Assembly: GCA_000469685.2 (NCBI GenBank)
Contig: LS997562.1
Coordinates: 19,745,920-19,809,919, forward strand
Source: Haemonchus contortus
Lineage: Eukaryota > Nematoda > Chromadorea > Rhabditida > Trichostrongylidae
Reading direction: 5' to 3'
DNA length: 64,000 nt
Below are positions 44,601 through 56,600 of the stretch, one piece after another (the first letter of the stretch is position 1; every line of letters begins with the position of its first letter). A program made the translations under genes and the position numbers. A model generated the notes under the pieces. It was not told the origin of the DNA and did no database searches. It worked only from the letters and a program-made list of their open reading frames with translations.

Positions 44601-47600
44601 CCAACCTTCTACTCCTGCGGTTGCTCAGCAGAGGTGTGTACCCTGACTATTTGCTTTTCTTTTCAGTTATCTCTTCTTAATTTGCTATAACATTGCATCG
44701 TTTCGAACCGTGTGCCTTTTAAGGTCGTTCACACTCCAGCGGCTTCTTAAGCCTATAAAATTTGCTATAGACATCATTTTGATTGTGATCGGCCTCCACA
44801 AATTTCACAAAGCTTACTTTGCTGACGGCTTACAATCAGTCAATACATTGAACTTACTCAAAGTGTGTGGGAATTTCCAGTAAGAACTGCGATCGGAAGC
44901 GGCGCGAAAAAGCTGGTGTCAATTACGGCTTATGAACAAAGCAACTCTCACGATTCATACCTCAAAGGCATAGTTCATGATAATTCTAAGGTACCCTTTT
45001 TCATTGGAAAAGCGGAAGTATAGATTGGGAATAGTTAATCGGTAGTGAAGAAGGCGAGAAAATTTGCCGATTTTGTGAAAATTATGGCTCCTCAAAGGTA
45101 GGGGAAATAGAGGTTGGACGAGTTTGTCATGACGGCAATAACATGGAAAGGGTATTCGGATGAGATTTCAGTTACTGCAATTGCACAAAGAGCTGACTAC
45201 ATCAAGAGGAACTGTGCAGAACTGTCTTTCACTGTCGCTACGGGTCATAACAAGTTCTTTGAACTTCTTACATGGGCTCCCTTGTGTTCAGTGCAGCTTC
45301 TACAATGCCGGTGGGAATTCGTCCGAGAATACACACGGACCAATCCTTGAGCCTTTATACCTCCCTAACTAGGCCGTTTTTTGACCGAATGCATAGTGCC
45401 AGATATGGTATGCGCGGGATACGCAGGAGCCTCAAATACATCCTGTGAGGGAATCTCAAGAACCATTTTTATCGGGAACTGTGCCTTTAAAGGCACCGTT
45501 TACGATAAATTAAGGGTAACCTTTTTTAACGGGAATTGATAGAACTACTATAGAATAAAGCGATAACAATGAAAAAGGCGCAAAAAACGATGAACAAAAA
45601 GAAATAGAAAGTGTCAAAAAAGAGCTGGAGAGGGGGGTTGGACGAGTTTCACATTGGAAAAACGGCGGTTAAGGGAGTGTTCGGGCGAATGCATGAAGGC
45701 GACGCAATGTCTGCAATAGCAAACACACCCAATTTGCCTGACAATCTGACTGGCAGACTCTGGCAATTTGCCAACCAGGTTATCGATTTTCACCAACTTC
45801 GCTCCAATGCGAAAGTGGTGAACGGCAATTAGATTTCGTAGTCAGCCTAGCGAGGGGCGGAGGGCGACCGTGGCTCATTCTCCGGCCCCTTATTGTGCCC
45901 TATCCAGACCGTTTTCCGACCTCATTCCTGCACAAATGGTATCAGAGGGGGCGTCGAATTCAAACCATGTGCAAGTCTCCGAAACCATTTTTTCGTGAAC
46001 AGTACCTTTAAAGTGAGCTCTAGCTATGAATTTAACAGTAACACAGTCGATCTCAATTCTTCGCTCATCCATTGTTCCCTCAGAGAAGTGCTGTTATCCA
46101 TAAATAGTCGTTCTCTATCTGTTCAATTTATTTCAGGAGCGTAGCTGGTGAAGAGTCTGGTCAAAAAGGAGAATCCACAGAGAAGAAAAAGTCAGGTGCT
46201 CATACAGCCACTGAATTCTCTTTTGAAACATCAAAGCCAGTACTGCACGCTGTATATAATTTGCTGAGTGTTTGTTGGTGTGTCAAGTTGGTCCGTAGGT
46301 TCATAACTCCTATTCTCCCGTTTAAATCCAGAACGTTTATATTTAGAGGCGTTACAGGCGTCAGAGCATAAACAGGTGACTGGAAGTGGTAATAACTGAC
46401 AGTGAGCGATAAATATCAGGAAGTCAATTCATTCTACTCAATTCGAATTCTAGTCGATTCGGCTACTGGATCCCTATCATTGCCCTTTCCGGTCACTTTT
46501 ATCACCCTATTCTACCATATCGTTTCATGGACTGAAACATATCTCGAAGAGTCAATGTTGGATCGTGAATACCGAGGACGTAAGGGTTTTGATCGGACAG
46601 CGGTGCTTGCTCTCTTAGTCCCCTTATTTCCTCTTATCAGTTTTATCGGTTGATTGTAAATTAGGATTATGGATTTTGAGTGAGGGGCCTTAAAAGGCAA
46701 AATGGAAAAGTTCGTGAAGTCCTCCGAACCAACCGTCCATTTTGGCATTTTGCTTTCAGAAAGACGTCATCGTCTAAGTGACTCTTGCATTTTATGGCTC
46801 TTCATCAGCTCTTGGAAGCCATTATTAGCTTCTGTCATCGAGCATCTGATTCCCTTTGTTCGGAGGATGTTACAGACGTAGTGAATCTGGCCTTCTTTGG
46901 CTTCGCTCCTATCAGTTGTTGTCAGTTATCGTCATCAGCCGTCTATGTTGCATCATCAACCGTCATTCCTCGACACTCCACATCATCTACCAAGTGCCAG
47001 GATACCATTTTCGCACGAGTAACACAAAGGGCATAACCAATTGTAGCTCTTGCCTTCTGAGACTCCTTGTTATTCGTTTTGATTAAGACCAGTCGGTCCG
47101 CTCGGCTAACTCCGGCTTCCCCCTTCTCTGGCAAAGTTGAAGTAACCGGCTAACTCTCCACTCCCTCTTTCAAACAAATAATACTTTCCTGTACACGAAG
47201 TTCGACACAGGACTAACAGGACAGTGCAAATGGTATTCAGTGAAAGTCGGTGCTCGCGCCTTTAATCAGAAGTCTCGATCTTCCGCTCTATTTCTTGAAA
47301 ATAAATACCCAATAAAGATTCAAGTGATAGGCAACCAAAGCCTTGGGTGGTACTCACAAATGCTTCAAGTGATGATAACACCATTATCAGATGTCGTTAT
47401 AAATGGACCTAATTCTTTCGGAAATATCACTCGTTGAGCATTTCAGATCACTGGCGGTTCGGCTAAGTTTGTCGCAAATGATATCGACCAAAGATGACTC
47501 CATTGAGTCGCAAACCTTTCTGGGTAGTGGTCGTAATCTAATAGCAAGAAAGAAACAAAATTCTCATCTGCTCATCGTAGTGCGGCTACTGGATCCCTAT

Positions 47601-50600
47601 CATTGCCCTTTCCGGTCACTTTTATCACCCTATTCTACCATGTCGTTTCATGGACTGAAACATATCTTGAAGAGTCAATGTTGGATCGTGAATACCGAGG
47701 ACGTAAGGGTTTTGATCGGTCAGCGGTGCTTGCTCTCTTAGTCCTCTTATTTCCTCTTATCAGTTTTATCGGTTCCTGTCACCGAATACCTACGATCCCC
47801 TCGTAACCTGCATCACTTGTTGAAATGCCCAGGTTCCACTGTCAATACGATAAGCTACTAAACTGTCTGGGTGCACGAGAACAGGAGTTATGAATTCCGG
47901 TTCAACGATTGATTTTGCGCAGACCCCTCCTCCTGTAGGAGAAGCCTAACCCTGTTACCCACCATGTGTGTTCCCGTGCTGCCGCCTGTACTTCTACCAA
48001 AATTGAACGCTCTAGGTCCACGAAAACAAGAGTTGTAAATTTGCGGTCGAAAACTTCTATCGCTCACTCCTCGCCCCCTGTGGGGGCAGTCTGGCCCACA
48101 GGACATAGTATGACCAGTCGGGTCGTCCGTCTTACTCCGGGCCTCATTCCTTACTTTTACCAAGTAGTTGGGAAGTGTATTTACAGGTGGGAGGGAGCAT
48201 CGCTTCTATCCAACACACGGCTAGAGTGCAGAGTAGAGGTAACCAACCAGACCTGTACTTAGAAACGGTCCTAGGCGAAAGAATATGGTTTCGAGCTTAG
48301 CTTCAGTCGGGGAGAAGCGGCGGAGTGGGGTGAGATGATTACTTGTGCAAAAAGCTTGGATGGGATATGAGTTTAGTATTCAATTAACTCATCCACCTCG
48401 ACACCTCTTCCCTCCTAAAGCTCAGATCAAAGAATGTATGTTTTCGGCTAAGAAACTTCAATAAGCACAATTGTGGGCTAAGCTCCTTATGTTGAAATTA
48501 TATTGAAGAAAAGCGGAGGTCCTCCAACTACGATATCACCTCCGATTTTTGTACAAACATACATAGCACGAAGCCTGTACAGAACGAAATGACGGTTTTG
48601 AAGTACCCACTTTACTCCACATCACTCACTCCACTCCGCAGTACCCCCTACTCCATCAACTGCGTTGTATATAAGAAGGAAGTGTAGAATAGAGCTATGT
48701 TTCGCATATCATTACTTTTATCGTAATCATCTTTTTTTTGGACTGACACACAAACAAACCGACAAACATACAAACCTACAAACCGACACACCGATTTACT
48801 GCTTTATAAATAAGAGAGATTATTCCCATCACCTAACATCAGTGCTCGCATCGAGCCGCTTGCTCGTATATCAAATTTGAATGCACTATACCTAAGGGGA
48901 CGAAAGTTAGAGCTCACACACACAAGGGCACACCCGCACACAGAAAACGCAAACACATCAACAAATGAACAGACACACTCATTTCTGTTCTTACCAACAT
49001 TTGATTTATCGAATATTTTATTGCATTTTCAAAACAGCTTCTCTCTTGTTTTAACCTCGTCACTTTTCGTTAACGTTGTTTGAATTCTTCTGCCGTTCGA
49101 GGTTTTTAGGTGGAACACTTTATTAAATTAACGGCCTAACGTTTCGACGTAATCGTCGTCTTCAGAGGCCTGAACGCAATTTGAGAAGTTTTACATTATC
49201 CGACAGCGTTTGCTCTTGAGCAAAAAACGACCGAAACTCATAGGAAAAAACTACCCACTTCATGAAAGGCATTGGAGTCGTTCTGGATTCTGCAAAGGAA
49301 TCCCAAGATGAACAACAACATGAGTGTCGTCCATCACCAGCGATCATTTGCCATACTTACCGCTCTGCGAGCTTTGACTCATGATCAGTAGCATCGTAAT
49401 GCGATCTCTCTTATCAGTACAAGAGAGACATCAATAAGTCTCATTCGCTACTGACAGTCGCCTCTGGCGACTGCGGATTCTATCCGCTCTAACGGTGGAG
49501 CCTGATGAGTATTTCATGAATTGGGTAGTTTTTTTCCAATGATTTTCGGTCGTTTTTAGCTCAAGAGCAAACGCTGTCGGCTAATGTAAAAGTTCTCGAA
49601 TTGCGTTTAGGCCTCTGAAGACGACGATTACGTCGAAACGTTAGGCCGTTAATTCAATAAAGTGTTCCACCTGAGAACCTCGAACGGCAGAAGAATTCAA
49701 ACAACGTTAACTGTTCATGATGATTTTGAATACACTTTTTGAGTAAATAACGGATCTTGTCAAGAAATAGTGCATTGATGTAGAAGAAAGTGCGAAGATT
49801 TGCAAAATGAATAAACAAAAAGGTTCTTTGACTAAACCAATTGTGGAGTTGTTCAAAATTATAGCGAGGAAAGGGGTGCTTGCACAGGATTTCCCAAATA
49901 TTTCAACCAATTACAGATTGGCTCACCCAAATTCGCTTTTCACCACGCACTTTTCGAACCAATCAATTTCCAACATATGTGATTCATTTCGAATGGGTCA
50001 GCCTGTGCACGCTGGGTCACGGCCCCTTTAGGTGTTGACGTTGACGGAGCCTGAATTACTTGTGCAACTGATTGAGCTTTATTTAATCCGGTTTTCAACC
50101 CTTCAACGATCCGCATAGCATGCTTGGAAGCCAGCGAATCGCCCTAGTAGAATAGCTCAGAGACAGTTTTCATCGTTAACTGCGCTTTTGAACTACATGC
50201 GTGTTTTGTCTTTTGAGTCAACTGCATGTATAGGGTTGCCTGTTAATTCAAACGACATTGAAGGAAGTCTAATAGAATAACATAATTGCGTACCTAGGTA
50301 AGCCGTTTGAAAATTGCCCAAATTCGACAAAGGATTCACCACCGGATGCGAAGAAGTCAACAAAGAAGCGGTACGCTGCGACAAAATCGTTTTTGGTTTC
50401 TACATTCTCAAGTTGGACCAAGGGCATTTCAAAGACTCCTTCGTATTAATTGTTCGGTTTACTGTCTATCTGCATGTCCACCTACCTTTCGCATACATAT
50501 AGTGATGAGTGACGTAAAAAATGCAACGCTGAAATGGGTTGTGCTTTTCCATCGACCTTCTCTGACCCCTTGGGCATTCGGTAACTGAGACACCAATCTG

Positions 50601-53600
50601 ATGGCAAGAATCTCTCACATCATTCAGACCCGCTTCTGCACATTGCTTTTGATTCTGAAAAACTTCCTCTACAAAATTATATTTTGCGTGTGTCTAATTT
50701 AACTGGATCTCCGATACTTATAACAAAACAACTTGCAAGAGCAGCATAGGCAATAGAGGCTGAACCCGCACTCATCGCATTTATAGCACGGGAGCAGGAT
50801 CTAGTTTTCTCGAGGACACCTTGAGTGACCGGAAAATCAAATGAATTTTGTGTAAAGCACTGTATTCTTTGTCAAGGATCACGGTAAGAGGACAGAAGAC
50901 GAGTTTTCGGCAAGAACCGAAAAGTTCAACAGAGCTTATGAGTGCATACTCACCAAGTTAATGCTTAATATATAGGAAGGAAATGTAGGATAGAGCTGGG
51001 TTTTCCATATCACTATTTTTATCGTAATCATAAAGTTTTACGGACGGACAGACATACAAACCGACACACCAGGTTACTCCCTTATGAACAAGAGAGATTC
51101 TAAACATTAATATCGCAGGAATAGCGTGACAACGAAAGACCAATGTACGAATTAGGCAAATATCTGGAGAGGAGTAGCTTTCCTGGTTTATGGAAGGATT
51201 ACGTTGTTTTGGTTGAGTGTTGTTCATTTTCTTTCATACATTCTGAATTCAACTTCAGGCATCAAAGTGGCAGAGAATCCAATTTAAGTAGAGAAATGGT
51301 TGATCAAAGCTTCAGAAGATCACGAGTTCCTAGTAAGTCCTTTTTTGGAAGACTAGCGTAAGACTTCTAGGGGTAGTTTCGCTATCGTATAAACGTTCAT
51401 TTTGGAGTGCAATCCTCAAGTTCACATCCTAAACTACGAAGTCTTGAGAGGGGAAGGGGGATAGGGGTAAATGTATTGCAATAGCTGTACACTTCTGTAA
51501 CCTTCGTTTGCTGCGTGGTAGGATTTGAGAAAGAAGCATCTCATTCATTTACTTATATCCAGACCGTCCGGCTTACGCTGGGCTGCTCTACTTTTATGTT
51601 AAAGCCGGGGCCTTCGAAAGACTCTTTCCAGATCAGATGATATTATTCAGTAGACGCTTCCAGGATCGAAAACGCAGTGTCGCTAGACGCAATTGAAAGC
51701 GCTGGAGGCGCGGCGGACGTCTTGTGATGACGTTCGCGTCGACTCTAGCGGCCTTCGTGCTGGAGCAAGCTGTTTCCCAGGCGGTGAACAAGTCCGTTGG
51801 GGGCTCCGTGGACATCATCAACAGACAATGTCCAGCGCTATCATTTTGAGCCTGGCGAAGCGGCGTTTTCATCCCACGTCGTTGGACTCTAAGAGCGCTC
51901 AATCACAAAATTTCTGAAAAGGACTGTCCACAGTTACGCGACCACCAAAACTGACACAGGTCTTCAAGAGGCTGAGATATCGAGGGGCTCAGGTCCTTGG
52001 TACTCAAGGGTCAGCTGTAGCGTTCACACTGCCAGGCGGGACTTTTCCTCTGCTCTTAACACAGTATGGTTGCACGACTTTATGAAGTGCGATTAATAAC
52101 TACCAATCTACAATCTGCCACCGTAACTCGTGAGGGGATAGAGCAATCGTATGATTTCCCTCTTTAGGTGAACTTGTAATGTAAGTAAGCGATTGTTGCT
52201 GAAGCAGGAACTGCCAAGCTCTATCCCCTCACCTGCCTTTATACTGTACCAGTTGGGCTCCAGGTTAACGCGCGCGACACATTAATTAATCAATCAACTC
52301 ATCTGGATACACAGTGCAGCGATTATGTAGTCAAAAGCAGCACTCGCCATAGAAGTTACTCTAATGCTTGGCTCACAGATCTTTGTCCCGTAAGAAGGTA
52401 AAAGGAGCTCATTCTATCGCTGCTAACAGTTGAATGTGCTCACCTTCTTTATTAGCAAAGTTTCTTGAAAAAGGCCAACTAACTCTTTATACCTCAAGAA
52501 GAAGCAGAGTGCAAAAATAGGTGGTTGTATCGATGGGACTTTTTCTCTAAGGATATATCATTAATAGAGGCTCCCAGACTATTTGCGGTCAAATAAGTTC
52601 TGACACGAATGATATGGCTGTCATCATAGTCCGCCGGCCGCTAGGCGAGGCAGTGCTAGGGGGAGGAGGGAAGCAGACGGTCGGTCGAAGGGCTGAAAAC
52701 AAAGAGAACAAGATTAAAACGAAACAACCAGGGGCTTGAACAAATGGTTTTTGATCTTGTCCCTATTTGTTTACAACCCTTCGAAGGGGCTTACCGACGG
52801 TCTGCCTTCCTCCTCCCTCTAGCACTGCCTCGCCTGGTACGCCGGCCGGCCGGCCGCCGGACTATGAAAGCAGCCTATCAAAGCAGGGGGGAACCGTGAC
52901 CCTCCATTGAATCTCAAACTCCGCTGGGCAGCGGTCGTAAGCAAGAAGTGAGCCAAAAATCATAATCGGTCCCTATCAATGCACTCATCCTTCTTGTCGA
53001 ATGAAACATATCAAAGAATCAATGCTCGATCGTAAATAATAAAGGCACTTGGATATAATTGATTGGATCTCGTTCTATAAGGCCTTTACTATCGTCAGTG
53101 TTCCCATCCTGCCTCCTCTATTCCTATTGATATTGCATTGCTCTCTAAGTCCACGAGATCAGTAGTACTCGCTCAGACATTTACTCGCGGAAACCTCGTC
53201 CGCTGTGGGCACATCCGGTCCTACTGCCCAACATATGTGTTCGCGTACTGCCGCCTCTTCTTCTACACAGTTTTAATGCCCTAGAGCCAAGTTGAAAATA
53301 TTCGCGTACACCCCGCCTCCCGTGGACGAGGTCCAGTCCTGCCCTCCGTCATAAATGTTCCCATCCTACCTCCTGTACACGTACCAACTTTGAACGCTCT
53401 AGGTCTACGGAGACAGTAGTTATGAATTTCCCGCTTCAACACTTAATTCGCGCAAACCCCGCTTCTTGTGGGCGGAGTCCAGTCCGGTCACCCACCATAA
53501 GTGTTCCCATCCTGCCGCTTGTGCTTCTACCAAATTTGAACGTTCTAGCTCCACGGAGACAGAAGTTATGAATTTCCGTGCAAACAACAAACAGACAGAC

Positions 53601-56600
53601 AGACGCGAGCGTTTTATAAATTGCAAGGATGACGAGCTTATCCCATGAATGCTAACAACATAGTCGGAGCCCGCGAGCTAAAGCTCTTCAACATTGTTGC
53701 ATGCGACGATGAGTAGTAATTGTGACTACAATACACCTGAATCGATTGAAAGCAACAGTCTCATTCGTTAAGTTATATCACTTGAAGCCTCGTAGACTTG
53801 TCGACAAGAGGTATCTGGCAGGAAAATGGGCTTGCATTCAATACAGGGGAAGCCTACGGGTACGATTATAAAGATCGATCCGTAGTTCTCGGTCTACGCA
53901 AACTGGGGTACGGGAATATATTTTCGATCGCGCCTAATCAAGCTCGCCTCGCACCTAGACGCGAGGTGACCTTAATTAGGTGCGAAGACTACGCTATAAT
54001 TAGGGTGTGCGACGTTAGTCCTGAATGCATTTCTTCGCGCCGAGGTGCGAAGTGACCTCATTAGTGACTAATCTCGTCGTAATTACGCGACTCCCCTCGA
54101 TCGTGACTAACCTCAACTTACCTATGAAAGTGATGGCAATGATGAGAATAGTGAGAAAATAAAATTCCAAGAAAAGTAGTTTTTTACGAAAAATTTTTAT
54201 GGTCTTCGGTTTTAAAAGTTCTATTACCATATGGAACACGAAATTCGAGGGTCGTTGAAATGAAGTTCGTGTAAGATGTAAAATTTCATGGTCTTCGGTT
54301 TTAAAAGTTCTATTACCATATGGAACACGAAATTCAAGGGTCATAAAAATGGAGTCCATGTAAGATGTAAAAAACTTCTTTCTTTTGAATTTCCACTGAT
54401 CAGTGATATCAAACAACATCTACAGAAGCGGCGTAGTTGTTTGATATTGAGGCATCTCGTGTTTGAAAGATCACTGAACGCCCGCCGGCCGATCAGGTAG
54501 GCCATTTCACACTTCTCATGGAATATTACAATACTTCAGGCTGAATTCAGCACATCGAAGAAAGGTCATCAGCTACTATTTAAGCTAGTGGGTAAGCGAT
54601 TTATATACAGCTATATTGTTTAGATCCTTACTATGTATTCTGACGACACTTTCTACTACTTCCGTGATTTCACGGGGTACCCTTCAGCTTCAACGTAGCT
54701 TCAATCCGCACCCCAACCCTTTTACTATGCTACTTCTGTACCGACGCAACTACCACCAATGCAGTCCAACCCGCACCGCTACCCTTGAACTATGCTACTT
54801 CTGCACCCACCCAACCGCTCCAACCCCTACCGCAGCCTTCGCTCCATAATACTTCCGCGCCTACCGAACCGCTCCAACCCGCAGGATGGTTCGACGAAGT
54901 TCATCAGAGAGGAGCAAATCGCATGCAAATCGAGGAGTTTTGCATAAAGATGTCAAAATTCGTAACGAACAAGACCATCTGAGTTGTTTAATTTTTATTT
55001 TTATACTTTCCATTAGAAAATTAGGCTTCTTTAGATTTTATTGGATTTTTTTGGAATTTCTATCATCTTGCATAGTAATAAAACTTCATTTCAATGACCC
55101 TCGAATTTCGTGTTCCATATGGTAATAGAACTTTTAAAACCGAAGACCATAAAAATTTTACGTAAAAAACTACTTTTCTTGGAATTTCATTTTCTCCTAT
55201 TCTCATCATTGCCATCACTTTCATAGGTAAGTTGAGGTTAGTCACGATCGAGGGGTGTCGCGTAATTAAGACGAGGTTAGTCACTAATGAGGTCACTTCG
55301 CACCTCGGCGCGAAGAAACGCGTTCAGGACTAACGTCCCACACCCCTATAATTATGCTGCCCGCACCCTCTAAATCGAGTTAAAACTTGTCAAGTAACGA
55401 GGATAATGACAGTTTAAAAAGTGGAGTTCCTCTTTGAAAAATGAATTTTTTGAAAGAAAAAGTACCAATATCAGGCTTTGAGAGTTTTATTTCCACGCAT
55501 AATAGTTAAATTCAATATAGTTGTGACTTAAGTTTCTGCGATATGGGAAAAATGGCTCAATTCCTATTGAAGTAAGCCTTTATCACCACAGGTTGCCTAA
55601 GCTTACCTCGTAAACTGCCCTCGTCCCCCTTTCTTGTACATATTTCGCAGGGTTACATTCATGGGTCAGAGTGCACGGTGCACTTATAAATTCATTACCA
55701 ATGAATGTGCATAATGTAGTAAGCTCATTCATGCTCTACCCTACAAACTACAGTGAAGTCTCATCATTTACTTCAATGGCAGGTCCCATTGAGATACTTC
55801 CATGTCTTCTGCTCTCCCTTCACTTTTGTTCGTGCGCACCTTCTCAAACCTATATGCATATTCTGCACTTGGAATTCTTTTAATCAAAACTCTACTTCTA
55901 CTTTGCTTAGTTACCTGTCTCTCTCGTATAAAGCGCCCTGGTCGCGACTCTGTAGAGTCAAAGTTGAATTCTGCGAAAGTGGGAAGCTGTGGCTCAACCG
56001 GCTAGAAAGAACTGTATCTACAGGATGTGGAAGCCATTCTAAGAGGGGTTGTGTGTTCAGCTCTATTGGGGGAGGCTGTGTGGGTGCAGGAAACGAGTAG
56101 GGCGAAGGTTTCGGATAGCCGCACTGGAAAGGGCTGAATTGATATTGGAACTTTTCTTATCAAAAATCGTTTCTTAGTAGAAACTTCACTTTTTTTAAGT
56201 GACATTATCCTCTTTACTTAACAAGTTTTGACTCAATGCTTCAGCGAGTGCGGACAGCATAATTATAGCGTAGTCTTCGCACCTCATTAAGGTCACTTCG
56301 CGCCTAGGTGCGAGGCGAGCTTGATTAGGTGCGATCGAAAATATATTCGCACACCCCGCAAACTGTGCCACGAAGACTTTGTTCCTCTCAGTAGTAGGAT
56401 ATTGGCGTAGCGTTTTCACTATAACTGAGCAACATGATTAGTCAACCAAAGTTTCGAAAGCGTACTTACTAATGTTGTCGACTGATAATCGCTATTACCA
56501 GATGTCGCTATTCATATCTTTTATAAACTTTATTCAAGGATGCTAAACACTGGTCGAAATTCTCAGATCATTAGTGGTTGAGTGAGTAAGTGTTGTAGGC

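Noticed and set aside
46512..46651. Shared open frame in the 192-bp duplicates, with TETYLEESMLDREYRGRKGF
   Set aside because: Three of the four nucleotide differences alter the residue, so there is no coding constraint, and no exon boundaries join it.
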